NCBI GenBank assembly: GCA_017530505.1 | Contig: JAFXMI010000007.1 | Coordinates: forward strand, 1-45,922 | Reading direction: 5' to 3' | Length of the DNA stretch: 45,922 nucleotides | DNA from: Clostridia bacterium | Lineage (GTDB): Bacteria; Bacillota; Clostridia; TANB77; CAG-508 | Shown here: positions 9,062-18,103 of the stretch, in pieces | Numbering within the stretch: position 1 is the stretch's first letter | How the letters are laid out: each line of letters starts with the position of its first letter | Translations under genes and position numbers: made by a program | The notes under the pieces: model-generated | Seen by the model: only the letters and a program-made list of their open reading frames with translations | The model's database searches: none | What the model was told of the DNA's origin: nothing

Positions 9062-9290
9062 CTTGCTAAAGTTTATATAACTACATAAGAAAAAATAATA
9101 ATATACAAAAGAAAAAAGTTAGTTAAAAATACTAAAGTTTAAAAATAATAGTACGAAAGAATTTTAAAATGACAAAAGATAAAATTTTTAAAGTTATACA
9201 AAAGATAAACAATAATGAGAAAGGAGCAGTTGGCAAGTAATATCTTACCAACTGTTTCCATATAATTAATGATTTGGTAGATGTTGTTAA
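9062..9290 (+). other. mraZ-rsmH spacer with a stem-loop at 9227-9254
   Basis: The spacer holds CAGTTGG (9227-9233) pairing with CCAACTG (9248-9254), with an additional AAG/CTT pairing inside one mismatch. Only a weak T-run follows, so it is a poor terminator and may be a processing or pausing site. No convincing gene is seen here. The rsmH start downstream has no good ribosome binding site. Confidence 0.45.
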
Positions 9291-10226
9291 ATGGAATTTA
9301 ATCATAAATCAGTATTGTTAAAGGAAACTGTTGATGGCCTGTCAATAAAGAAAAATGGCATTTATATAGATGGAACAATTGGAGGAGCTGGTCATAGTCT
9401 TGAAATAATAAAAAGAATATGTGAAAAAGGGCTTCTTATTGGAATTGATAGAGATGAAGAGGCTATTTGTGTTGCAAGGGAAAAATTAAAAAGTTTTAAA
9501 AATGTAATATTTGTACATGATAATCATGATAATATTGGAAACATACTGGAAAACCTTAATGTAGAGGGAGTTGATGGTATTTTATTAGATTTAGGAGTTT
9601 CCTCTTATCAGCTAGATGAACGAAATAGAGGTTTTAGTTACATTGGAGATGCAACGCTTGACATGAGAATGGATAAAAGTCAAGAGCTAAATGCTAAAAT
9701 TGTTGTAAATACATATTCAGAAGAAAGATTAGTACAAATTTTATGGGAATATGGAGAAGAGAAATTTTCCAAAAGGATTGCTAAAAAAATTTGTGAAGCT
9801 AGAAAAGATAATCCAATAGAAACAACATTTGATCTTGTAAAAATAATAGAATCATCAATTCCAAAGAATAAAGAAGGTCATCCAGCCAAACGAACTTTTC
9901 AAGCAATTAGAATTGAAGTTAACAATGAAATTAGACCTTTATATAATACAGTAATAAATTCAATTAATTGCTTAAATAACGGAGGAAGGCTATGTATAAT
10001 TACTTTCCACTCACTAGAAGATAGAGCTGTAAAAAATGCTTTTAAAGATGCTATGGGAAAATGTACTTGTCCTCCAGGATTACCATATTGTGTTTGTGGC
10101 TCAAAATCTTATGGTAAAATTATTACTAAAAAACCTATTTTACCAGGTGCTGAAGAAATAAAACAAAATGCTAGAAGTAAAAGTGCTAAACTTAGAATTT
10201 TTGAAAAGAATCTAAAAATTAATTGA
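9291..10226 (+). CDS. rsmH: 16S rRNA (cytosine-1402 N4)-methyltransferase
   Basis: A 311-residue protein of the RsmH/MraW family, which methylates N4 of C1402 in 16S rRNA using S-adenosylmethionine. The start H-K-S-V-L-L-K-E-T is canonical. The SAM-binding block [10 protein letters not shown] lies at about 27-36. [11 protein letters not shown] and the C-terminal [11 protein letters not shown] are also family hallmarks. A cluster of four Cys ([12 protein letters not shown]) near residue 260 occurs in many clostridial members. The upstream region lacks a clear Shine-Dalgarno site, so translation may be inefficient or start by another route. The second gene of the dcw cluster. Confidence 0.95.
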   Translation: MEFNHKSVLLKETVDGLSIKKNGIYIDGTIGGAGHSLEIIKRICEKGLLIGIDRDEEAICVAREKLKSFKNVIFVHDNHDNIGNILENLNVEGVDGILLDLGVSSYQLDERNRGFSYIGDATLDMRMDKSQELNAKIVVNTYSEERLVQILWEYGEEKFSKRIAKKICEARKDNPIETTFDLVKIIESSIPKNKEGHPAKRTFQAIRIEVNNEIRPLYNTVINSINCLNNGGRLCIITFHSLEDRAVKNAFKDAMGKCTCPPGLPYCVCGSKSYGKIITKKPILPGAEEIKQNARSKSAKLRIFEKNLKIN

Positions 10227-10327
10227 ATTTAAAAAATATTTGATTATTATAAAAATATATAGCTTACATTTTAAGAACTTTCAGATATTAAAATATAGAA
10301 TATTTAAAGAAGGGAGGAACTTTGAAT

Positions 10328-10837
10328 ATGGCAATTAGAAACTATCAATATGAAACTAGCCCAAGAAAGTTAGAACCGTATAAAGAAACAAGTAAAAAGA
10401 GAAAAAAAGTCAATAAAAAGAATACAACAAAAAGTAAAAAACAAATAAAAAAACAAAAAGCAAAAGAAACTTTAAAAAATAAAATTTTTATTACTCTAAA
10501 TTGTGTTTTTATACTAGGCGTTTTATTTGCTGTTATTTGGAGAAACTCTCTTATTTCTCAATCTTTTTCACAAATACAGATTTTAAAATCAGAAATTGCA
10601 GAAATTCAAAAAGAAAATGATCAACTGGAAATAAGTATACAAAACAGTTTGAATTTAAGTAATATTGAGCAAGAAGCAAAAGAAAAATTGGGTATGCAAA
10701 AACTTACAAGTAAACAAACAATTTATTTGAATTTTCCCAAAAAAGATTATGTTGAGCCTAGTACAGAGGAAGTTGTAATAGAAGAAAATATTGGAATATG
10801 GCAAACAATAATTAATTTTTTTAATAATATATTTTAA
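10328..10837 (+). CDS. ftsL: FtsL/DivIC-type septum formation protein
   Basis: A 169-residue single-pass membrane protein with a very basic cytoplasmic N-terminus (about residues 15-50, mostly Lys), one membrane segment (about 54-72), an extracytoplasmic coiled coil (about 78-105) and an E-K-L-G-M motif near 119. This is the layout of FtsL, which joins FtsB/DivIC and DivIB to activate FtsW and its transpeptidase at the septum. Position between rsmH and spoVD is the classical ftsL place. The ATG at 10328 is nine bases from GGAGG; a TTG two codons earlier would be too close. Sequence conservation in this family is low, so the call relies on layout and context. Confidence 0.85.
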   Translation: MAIRNYQYETSPRKLEPYKETSKKRKKVNKKNTTKSKKQIKKQKAKETLKNKIFITLNCVFILGVLFAVIWRNSLISQSFSQIQILKSEIAEIQKENDQLEISIQNSLNLSNIEQEAKEKLGMQKLTSKQTIYLNFPKKDYVEPSTEEVVIEENIGIWQTIINFFNNIF

Positions 10838-10840
10838 ATG

Positions 10841-10881
10841 AGGTTTTAGAAAATTAAAAGTTACTAAAACCTTATTTTTTT
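10841..10881 (+). terminator. Rho-independent terminator between ftsL and spoVD
   Basis: AGGTTTTAG (10841-10849) pairs perfectly with CTAAAACCT (10864-10872), followed by TATTTTTTT. It separates the mraZ-rsmH-ftsL unit from spoVD. The 200 bases after it, up to 11097, hold no gene. Confidence 0.7.
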
Positions 10882-11097
10882 GTGCTTGAGCAAATTTACA
10901 AAATTTTTATTAAATTTAATAAGATAGTGTTTTTAATTAAAAGTATAAAAGAAGATGTTACAAATCTACTATGATTAAAGTTGAATTTTATTTAATAAAA
11001 TATAAAATTAAAAAAATTAAACTCAATTAAAAATCTTAAATGGAATAAAAAAAACTTAAGATAATAAAATTCTAATAAAACGAATTTGGAGGGGTAA

Positions 11098-12907
11098 ATG
11101 TTAAAATTATCTTCTAGAAAAAAAATAATTTTTCTTCTTGTATGTTTTTTTATTTTTGCTATAATTTTGAATGTTAGGTTATTTTACTTGCAACTTGTAA
11201 AGGGAAGTGAATTATCTCGGAGCAGCACTAGAACAGCAGAATACAAGTAGAAAGATTGGAAGTAAAAGAGGTACAATTTATGATTCAAGTGGAAAAAATA
11301 TATTAGCTATTAGTAGTACGGTTTATACTGTTACAGTAAATCCAATGAAAATTGAAAATAGTAAAAAAGAATCGCTTGCTTCTATTCTTTCTGAAATTTT
11401 TGAATTAGATTATGAAAAAACCTTAAAAAAAATAAATAAGAATACTGGAACAGAAAATATTGTCAAAAGACAAGATAAAGATAAAACAGATAAGTTAAGA
11501 CTTTGGATGGAAAAAAATAATATATTTAATGGAATTAATATAGATGAAGATACAAAAAGATATTATCCATATTCAATTTTAGCATCACATGTAATAGGGT
11601 TTTGTGGTAGTGATAATCAGGGTCTTGATGGAATTGAAGCAAAATATGATGATGTGTTAAAGGGAAAATTTGGGAAAATAAATTCTTTAACAGACGCAAA
11701 AGGAAGAAGTTTCGGAGAAGAGGGAGAAACTTTAGAAGAACCAAAGATGGGTAAAAGTTTAATACTTTCAATTGATGTAAATATTCAAAGTATTGTACAA
11801 AAATATTTGGAAGAAGCTTGCATTGACAATAAATGTACAGATGGTGGAAGTATAATAGCAATTAATCCTAAAAATGGAAATATTTTAGCGTTAGCAAATT
11901 ATCCATGGTACAACTTAAATGAACCTTATAAAATAAGTGATAATCAGGTTGAAAATTTATGGGATAGTATGGATCAATCTCAAAAGTCTAATGCACTTAT
12001 GGCAATGTGGAGAAATAAAGCGATAGCAGATACTTATGAACCTGGTTCAACTTTTAAATTAGTTACAGCTTCAGCCTCTTTAGAAGAAGGAATTGCTGAA
12101 GTTGATAAAAAAGGTGCTTTTGCATGTACTGGAAGTATAGAAATTGCTGGTGTTAGAATAAAATGTTGGAGATATTATCGTCCTCATGGAGGAGAATCAT
12201 TAAGAGAAGCTTTAATGAATTCGTGTAATCCTGTGTTCATTGGACTTGGACAAAAAATAGGTGTAGAAAGATATTATAGTTATTTAGAAAAATTTGGCTT
12301 TTTAAAAAAAACCGGAATAGATTTACCAGGGGAAGCTTCAAGTATTTTTTTGAAGCAAGGTAGTGTTGGACCTGTTGAACTTGCAACAATATCTTTTGGG
12401 CAACGTTTTGAAGTAACACCACTTCAGATGATAACAATGGTTTCAACAATTGGTAACAAAGGTAGATACGTAAAACCAAGAATTGTAATAGGTGAAAAAA
12501 ATGAGGAAACTGGAGAAATATTAGAATATGAACCTCAATATGGTGAACAGGTTATTAGTGAGGAAACTGCAAATAATGTATTAAGTATGATGGAATCAGT
12601 TGTATCTGAAGGTACTGGAAAAAATGCAAAAGTGATTGGATATAGAATAGGAGGTAAAACGGGAACTTCTGAAGATGGTGTAAATACTGGAAAATATGTA
12701 ACTTCATTTGTTGGAATTGCTGAAGTTGATAATCCAGAGTTTGCTATTTTAATTACACTTTATAATCCAACAGGAGAAGGAGGACACCAAGGAGGGGGAG
12801 TTGCAGCACCTATTGGTGGACAGATATTTAGTGAAGTATTACCATATTTAGAAGTTATCCAAGGAAATCAGGAAGAAGTGAGTGTACAAAATGTATCGGA
12901 ATTATAA
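11098..12907 (+). CDS. spoVD: Penicillin-binding transpeptidase SpoVD/FtsI, read through a +1 shift at CGG
   Basis: The ATG at 11098 follows GGAGGGG and opens a cytoplasmic stub, a membrane helix and the sequence R-L-F-Y-L-Q-L-V-K-G-S-E-L-S. In the standard frame this soon hits a stop. Skipping the C at 11218 in the in-frame CGG joins it to G-A-A-L-E-Q-Q and the complete class B PBP: the dimerisation domain, then the transpeptidase with S-T-F-K (catalytic Ser), S-C-N and K-T-G-T. SpoVD/FtsI cross-links septal or spore-cortex peptidoglycan. The joined product has 602 residues, a normal length for a PBP2/SpoVD without its PASTA tail. A PASTA-like tail follows in the same frame after the TAA at 12905-12907. 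The call is firm; the mechanism of joining is inference. Confidence 0.9.
11218..11220 (+). other. In-frame CGG at a +1 shift site in spoVD
   Basis: Context TCT-CGG-AGC in the upstream frame. Dropping the C gives TCT-GGA-GCA-GCA and continues into the catalytic part of the protein. First of five such sites. Confidence 0.75.
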
Positions 12908-13072
12908 ATGAAAGAAACAGAAAAAATATTAAAAGAAATAGGATTAGAATTAGGGTTAGAGAAAATCGCAGAAGAAAATAAAGAAACTTTAGAAAATACA
13001 ATAATTAAAGAGCAGACTCCAACAGAGGGAATAAAGATAAATAAAGGAAATAGAATTTTTGTAAAATACTAA
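12908..13072 (+). pseudogene. PASTA-domain tail of SpoVD cut off by an in-frame TAA
   Basis: Directly after the spoVD stop, in the same frame, 54 codons encode M-K-E-T-E-K-I-L-K-E-I-G-L-E-L, then E-Q-T-P-T-E-G and K-G-N-R-I-F-V. This is the second part of a PASTA domain. The last residues of spoVD (V-Q-N-V-S-E-L) supply the first part at the correct spacing. The stop therefore falls inside a PASTA domain and not at a domain border. This may be a nonsense change, readthrough or a sequence error. Independent translation from the TAAATG overlap would give half a domain without an export signal. Confidence 0.65.
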
Positions 13073-13101
13073 GAATAAAAAGAGGTATATATATTTGATA
13101 G

Positions 13102-13134
13102 AAAATAGCTAGGAATTTAAAACCAGCTATTTTT
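13102..13134 (+). terminator. Rho-independent terminator after spoVD
   Basis: AAAATAGCT (13102-13110) pairs perfectly with AGCTATTTT (13125-13133) and runs into a T-rich tail. Confidence 0.7.
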
Positions 13135-13293
13135 GTATCTAATTTTAGCAAAATAAGATGCTTCGAAAATTTTACAAAATATAAAAAATTATCTGTTATA
13201 AAAATAAAACAAGGAAAACAGAAGTTATTTTTATATACAAAAATAATTTGACAAAATTAATGCAATGCTGTAAAATAAAAATAGGTGATAGAA

Positions 13294-14490
13294 ATGTTAA
13301 AAAGAGAAATATATTTGAAAAAAATTAGAAATTTTTATAATAGTGATTTGATAAAAATTTTAGTAGGAATTCGTAGATCTGGTAAATCTGTAATATTAAG
13401 TCAAATTATACAGGAGTTAAAGGACAAAGGAATAGATAGCGAACATATAATATATATTAATTTTGAGTTTATAGAATTTGAAGATTTAACAGATTATAAA
13501 GAATTAAATAAGTATATAAAAGAAAGAATTAAAGATGATAAAATATATTATTTATTTTTTGACGAAATACAAAACGTTGAAAATTTCGAAAAAGTAATAA
13601 ATTCTTTAAGAGCATCAAAAAAAGTGAGTATTTTTATAACTGGTTCAAATAGTAGGTTATTATCAGAAGAATTATCAACAGTTCTTTCCGGTAGATATGT
13701 TAGTTTTAAAATTAATCCATTATCTTATAAAGAAGTTTTGGAGTTGCTTGGGAAAAAGGAATCTACAGATAAAATATTTGAGGATTATATGAGATGGGGA
13801 AGTCTTCCAAATAGATTTGAATTTAAAAATGAAAATGCGATTAAGAGCTATTTATATGATGTATTTGATTCTATAATATTAAGGGATGTAGTAGAAAGAT
13901 TAAAAATAAGAGATACAGCATTATTTAATTTAATATTACAATATATTATAGATACGATAGGCAGAGAATTTTCTGCAGAAAATATTATAAACTTTTTAAA
14001 AAATGAGGGTAGAGATGTTTCAACCCTAACTATATATTCATATTTAGATGCATTATGTAAAGCACTTTTAATAAGAAAAGTTTATAGATATGATATACAT
14101 GGAAAAGCAGTTTTAAAAACTTTAAATAAGTATTATGTTACAGATTTAGGAATAGCACAAATTAAGAATAATAAAACTGAAATGGATAAGTCATATGCAA
14201 TTGAAAACATAGTATATAATGAATTAATAATTAAAGGATATGATGTGTATACTGGAAAAACAAAAAAAGGCGAGATAGATTTTGTTGCAACTAAACCAGA
14301 AAAAAAGATTTATATACAGGTAACCTATAGTATACCCAATGAAGATACTAAGCAAAGAGAATTTGGTGCCTATGAAATTATATCTGATAATTATCCTAAA
14401 TATGTTATAACATTGGATAGATTGAATTATGAATATAATGGTATTAAACATATAAATCTAATGGATTTTTTATTAGAGGATGATTTTTAA
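13294..14490 (+). CDS. AAA-family ATPase with DUF4143 domain
   Basis: A 398-residue protein of the AAA_14/DUF4143 class. Walker A is G-I-R-R-S-G-K-S at about 25-32, Walker B is Y-L-F-F-D-E-I-Q near 85-95, and I-T-G-S-N-S-R-L-L with L-S-G-R-Y is the sensor region typical of these proteins. The C-terminal domain carries G-E-I-D-F-V and I-Y-I-Q-V-T, resembling a PD-(D/E)xK nuclease-like core. Members are common, often mobile, and have no settled function. The ATG at 13294 follows AGGTGAT. It lies in the accessory stretch between spoVD and murE, just ahead of two unknown genes. Confidence 0.88.
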   Translation: MLKREIYLKKIRNFYNSDLIKILVGIRRSGKSVILSQIIQELKDKGIDSEHIIYINFEFIEFEDLTDYKELNKYIKERIKDDKIYYLFFDEIQNVENFEKVINSLRASKKVSIFITGSNSRLLSEELSTVLSGRYVSFKINPLSYKEVLELLGKKESTDKIFEDYMRWGSLPNRFEFKNENAIKSYLYDVFDSIILRDVVERLKIRDTALFNLILQYIIDTIGREFSAENIINFLKNEGRDVSTLTIYSYLDALCKALLIRKVYRYDIHGKAVLKTLNKYYVTDLGIAQIKNNKTEMDKSYAIENIVYNELIIKGYDVYTGKTKKGEIDFVATKPEKKIYIQVTYSIPNEDTKQREFGAYEIISDNYPKYVITLDRLNYEYNGIKHINLMDFLLEDDF

Positions 14491-14526
14491 TATAAAAAGC
14501 TTATAATTATAGAGAAGGTGATAAAT

Positions 14527-15666
14527 GTGAGTAAAAAATGCAAATTATGTGGAAAAACATTTAACAACAATAATTATCAATTATTTGGTACAAGTTGTTT
14601 TAAAACAATTTGCGATTTGATGGATATAGTAATACCAAAAAGTATTAAAGAAAAAAATAAAGAAAAATATCTATGCTCTTTGATAGCTAAAAAATTAAAT
14701 AAAAAGAGACTAACAATAAAACAAAAACAATATTTAACAGAATTATATCTTGCAACTTTATTTATTGATAAAATAGAGTATGTAAATTTAAATAAGCTTA
14801 AGAAAAAGATAAAAAAACAAATAGATAATATAAATTTTTTTACAGGAGTATTTCTACCAAATAAAGATTTATCGATGGTATTATATTCAATGTATAACTT
14901 ATATAATGCAACAGATACATTTAAAAAGAATTTAGCAGAAATTGAAAAAATATATAAAGGAGAAAAAAATGATGATAATATAAAGGATGACAAAAAAGTA
15001 ATTCAATATTTTCAATATATTTTTAAAGTTAAGAAAATTTTAAATCCAAAGGAATATGCATTAAGTTATTATAGGCAATATATTTTTTGGGAAACAGTAA
15101 TCAAGGGTGGACTTCTATTTGATTATCAATTAGCCGCAAAATTATTAAGACATTCATTAAGTGAAGTAGGAGATAGTTCAAAGACATATAATGTGACAGA
15201 TAAAGATATAATTGAGAATATAAAAAAGGATGTAGATTTAACATTAAAATTAGATGAGATAGTAAAAGAGTATAATGATGAGAAATATTTTAAAACAGCA
15301 ACTGAAGGCGAAAAAGAAACATTTGCATTTGAAAACAATACAGATTATAAATTTGCAATACATAATGCAGAAATTATTGTGGAGGGAAATAAAAACAAGG
15401 ATAATAAATGGGATTTAAATATAGAGATTTTAGATAGATTTGACTTTACAGATTTTGTTTTTCCAGAAGAATATAATGATAAATATAAGGAAATTAATAA
15501 ACAAGAAGATAAAACACAAACACAAAAGGCTATGAGCAGTGTAAAGAATGGACTAGGATATACTTTAAATAATATGGCATTAGCATCTGTGCAATATGGT
15601 GTATTAAAAGAATATGATGTGAAAATTAGTTTTAGTATAAATAACTACGAAAAAGAAGGTGATTAG
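14527..15666 (+). CDS. Unknown protein with N-terminal zinc-ribbon-like Cys motif
   Basis: A 379-residue Lys/Asn/Asp-rich protein with no recognised family. It starts C-K-L-C-G-K-T-F and has a further Cys in G-T-S-C near residue 23, suggesting a small metal-binding knuckle. The rest is charged and mostly helical, without signal peptide or membrane segment, so it is probably cytoplasmic. The GTG at 14527 is nine bases from GAGAAGG and is preferred to the GTG at 14518, which abuts that site. The next gene starts two bases after its stop, and the ATPase gene lies 36 bases upstream, so the three may form one unit. Confidence 0.75.
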   Translation: MSKKCKLCGKTFNNNNYQLFGTSCFKTICDLMDIVIPKSIKEKNKEKYLCSLIAKKLNKKRLTIKQKQYLTELYLATLFIDKIEYVNLNKLKKKIKKQIDNINFFTGVFLPNKDLSMVLYSMYNLYNATDTFKKNLAEIEKIYKGEKNDDNIKDDKKVIQYFQYIFKVKKILNPKEYALSYYRQYIFWETVIKGGLLFDYQLAAKLLRHSLSEVGDSSKTYNVTDKDIIENIKKDVDLTLKLDEIVKEYNDEKYFKTATEGEKETFAFENNTDYKFAIHNAEIIVEGNKNKDNKWDLNIEILDRFDFTDFVFPEEYNDKYKEINKQEDKTQTQKAMSSVKNGLGYTLNNMALASVQYGVLKEYDVKISFSINNYEKEGD

Positions 15667-15667
15667 C

Positions 15668-16168
15668 ATGATTAAAACTATTTTTGTAAGTTTATTAATT
15701 GTAGTAGCAATTATATTTATATATCCACTTAAATCTATTATAATACCAACTGGGATGAGCATATTCAGTGATAGTAGTTCTGATAAAGATTTAATAAAAA
15801 GTTTTGGAAAAGCAAAAATTGAAAGTTATGAAAAATATGAAAAAATAGAATCAGATGATGTTTATGCTGATTGCTATGCTATATACTTTAATGAAAAACA
15901 AGCAAATGCCATCGAAAACCAAATTTATAGTGATGAAAACTGGAAAAGAAAACCATTTAATGAGAAAATCATTAATAATTATAAAAAAATTAATGTAAAT
16001 AATTTTGAAGATTTATATTATTATTTGATTGAATTTGATAAAGAGTATAATACTATAGAGACAAATCGAGAAATATTAGACAATAAACCAATAGAGTGGT
16101 ATAAATCAGCAATTTATGATTGCAATAATAAAACATTATATTATTATTATAGGCACTATGAAAAATAA
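15668..16168 (+). CDS. Unknown single-pass membrane protein
   Basis: A 166-residue protein with one N-terminal membrane segment (about residues 3-28) and a charged, Tyr-rich domain rich in Asp, Glu, Lys and Asn, presumably outside the membrane. Two Cys (near 66 and 155) could form a disulfide. GAAGGTG precedes the ATG and lies inside the end of the previous gene, so translation is probably coupled. No family recognised. A terminator-type hairpin follows at 16220-16257. Confidence 0.7.
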   Translation: MIKTIFVSLLIVVAIIFIYPLKSIIIPTGMSIFSDSSSDKDLIKSFGKAKIESYEKYEKIESDDVYADCYAIYFNEKQANAIENQIYSDENWKRKPFNEKIINNYKKINVNNFEDLYYYLIEFDKEYNTIETNREILDNKPIEWYKSAIYDCNNKTLYYYYRHYEK

Positions 16169-16219
16169 ATATTTATATAATGTGATTTTAATAAAAAGTA
16201 AGTAGAAAATAATAAAGAA

Positions 16220-16257
16220 AATAACTAAAATTTTTGGGGATAAAAGTTTTAGTTATT
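16220..16257 (+). terminator. Terminator-type hairpin, 11-bp perfect stem
   Basis: AATAACTAAAA (16220-16230) pairs with TTTTAGTTATT (16247-16257), followed by a short T-rich tail. The rest of the 400-base gap up to sipW holds only the sipW promoter and leader. Confidence 0.65.
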
Positions 16258-16442
16258 TCTTATAGTTAAACTATATAATGATTTGTAACCGATAAAAGCG
16301 TTAATGTATCCATGCATAATAAAAAATAAATTTAAGAAAGGAATAATAAAAGAACAAATTCCAACAGATTTAAATTACTATAAATAAGCTGTAAAAAAGT
16401 ATTGTGTATTATAAATGTAATAAAAATGTAATTAAAATTTTG

Positions 16443-16471
16443 TTGAAAATTGTCGTAATCTAAGGTAAAAT
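16443..16471 (+). promoter_or_regulatory. Probable promoter of the sipW operon
   Basis: TTGAAA (16443-16448), 17-base spacer, TAAAAT (16466-16471). It leaves a leader of about 90 bases before sipW. Confidence 0.55.
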
Positions 16472-16569
16472 TTAATTAGATATGGCAATTTTTTTGTTGC
16501 AGTTTATGACCAAGGAAAAACATAGAAATTTTTATATAGTTTGTCTAATAAAGGAGAGTTAATTACCTT

Positions 16570-17155
16570 ATGAAAAGCAGAAGAGGAAGAATATTAGGTA
16601 TTATTATTATAATGATTTTTTTACCTATATTAATTATTAATACATTATTAATTGTAAAATCCTATTTAAATCCAAATGAGGCTCCAAACGTATTTGGTTT
16701 TAAACCGTTTATTGTTCTTTCAGGTTCAATGGAACCAACAATAAAAACAGGAGATATTGTAATAATAAAAAACTGTGATAAAGATAAACTTAAAACAGGA
16801 GATATAATCGCTTATAAAAGTGGAAAATCAATAATTACCCATAGAATTGATTCTGTCATAGAGGAAGATGGAGAGAAAAAATTTATAACAAAAGGTGATA
16901 ATAACAATGCTGAAGACAAAAACCCTGTTAGTATTTCAAGTGTAGAAGGAATATTTATACGAAGAATACCTAAAATTCGGAAATTTTGCTATGTTTTTAC
17001 AAACAACAATGGGTGCAGTTATATTTATTTCAATTCCATTTATTTTGTTTATGATTACAGATATAATTCAAAAAAATAATGAAAGAAAGATTCAGATAGA
17101 AAAACAAAGAAAACTTGAAAAAGAAATAGAAGAATTAAAAAGAAATAATAACTAA
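16570..17155 (+). CDS. sipW: SipW-type signal peptidase I, read through a +1 shift at CGG
   Basis: A membrane signal peptidase of the SipW/ER type. It has an N-terminal membrane helix, the catalytic block S-G-S-M-E-P (Ser53), and T-H-R-I with His91 in place of the bacterial Lys, so it uses a Ser-His dyad. F-I-T-K-G-D-N-N follows. In the standard frame the protein decays after I-P-K-I. Skipping the C of the in-frame CGG at 16978 restores G-N-F-A-M-F-L-Q-T-T, the C-terminal membrane helix, and a Lys/Glu-rich cytoplasmic tail ending at 17155 (194 residues). SipW enzymes process TasA/camelysin-type precursors, and the next gene encodes one. The start is supported by AAAGGAG upstream. Confidence 0.88.
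16978..16980 (+). other. In-frame CGG at a +1 shift site in sipW
   Basis: Context ATT-CGG-AAA. Dropping the C gives ATT-GGA-AAT, placing Gly where SipW-type peptidases have a Gly after the I-P-x-x motif. Confidence 0.8.
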
Positions 17156-17284
17156 TTTAAGTTGCTTGTTATTACTTATTGTTTTTATAGAAATAATAAG
17201 TATATAATAAATTACTACATTGTCAATACAATTTGATAGCATAAAGCTAAATATAAATACATTTGAAGGAGGTGAAAAATACAA

Positions 17285-18016
17285 ATGAAAAGTAAAACAT
17301 TTAGAGTTTCTTTAGTAATTTTATTGTTAGCAGTAATAACAATGAGTTTAACTTCTGGAACATTAGCAAAATATGTAGAAACAGTTTATGGAACAGATTC
17401 AGCAAGAGTTGCAAAATTTGAATATACTGCAACAGCTGGAGGAACAACTTTAACAACATCACCAGTTGCAATTGATTTATTTAATACTGAAGATGATACT
17501 GAAGTTTATGATCCAGAAGGACACAATCTAAATTCTCAAAAATTAGTTGCTCCTGGTACATTTGGACATTTTGATGTAGTTACAACAAACTTATCTGAAG
17601 TTGAAGTTGGAGTATCTTATACTATTGAAGAAACAAATGCAGGTAATGTTCCAATTGTTTATTTTGTTAAAGATAGCAATAATAACGTAAGATATTATTC
17701 TGATAAAGTATCTAGTTCTACAGTTGCTTTAGGACCAGATATAGCTACATATATTACAACTTTAACAGGTAGTACAGTAGAATCTTCAGCTACAGTTTCA
17801 ATAACTGGTAATTTAGAAGCAATGTCAACATCTTTAGGAACAACTATGGATGCAACAAATAATAGTACAGGTATTACAAAAACTGATGTAGTTGGATGGT
17901 TTTGGGCATTTGGTGATGCTACAAACAATGTTGATACAGCTGATACTACACTTGGATTAGCTGGAACAGCCACTGTACAAGTTAATTTAGGAGTTACATT
18001 CACACAAGTTGATTAA
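17285..18016 (+). CDS. TasA/camelysin-like secreted fibre protein with SipW-type signal peptide
   Basis: A 243-residue secreted protein. The signal is Lys-rich, then hydrophobic (about 8-24), then S-G-T-L-A-K-Y, the hallmark of SipW-dependent TasA and camelysin precursors. The mature part is Thr/Val/Ser-rich and beta-type, with V-A-P-G-T-F-G-H-F and V-T-T-N-L-S resembling the P-G-x-x-G and N-x-G blocks of TasA domains. TasA-type proteins build matrix or surface fibres. AAGGAGGTGA lies close upstream, and a strong terminator follows, so it is probably highly expressed. Its base and codon use (many GCA and ACA) is less extreme than its neighbours, as expected for an abundant protein. sipW lies just upstream. 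Confidence 0.85.
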   Translation: MKSKTFRVSLVILLLAVITMSLTSGTLAKYVETVYGTDSARVAKFEYTATAGGTTLTTSPVAIDLFNTEDDTEVYDPEGHNLNSQKLVAPGTFGHFDVVTTNLSEVEVGVSYTIEETNAGNVPIVYFVKDSNNNVRYYSDKVSSSTVALGPDIATYITTLTGSTVESSATVSITGNLEAMSTSLGTTMDATNNSTGITKTDVVGWFWAFGDATNNVDTADTTLGLAGTATVQVNLGVTFTQVD

Positions 18017-18019
18017 TAT

Positions 18020-18060
18020 TTATGCAAAGAGCTTATGCTCTTTGCATAAGAAATATTTTT
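18020..18060 (+). terminator. Strong hairpin terminator after the TasA-like gene
   Basis: TTATGCAAAGAGC (18020-18032), loop TTAT, GCTCTTTGCATAA (18037-18049): 13 perfect pairs followed by a T-rich tail. Partial readthrough would set a high ratio of fibre protein to its membrane partner downstream. Confidence 0.85.
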
Positions 18061-18103
18061 ATATATTTCTTATGTAAGGAACATAGAAGTGAAAGGAAAA
18101 TTA

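Noticed and set aside
9169-9240. 23-codon open frame upstream of rsmH with an ATG
   Set aside because: No ribosome binding site, no similarity recognised, and it ends inside the stem-loop. Too weak to call a gene or leader peptide.
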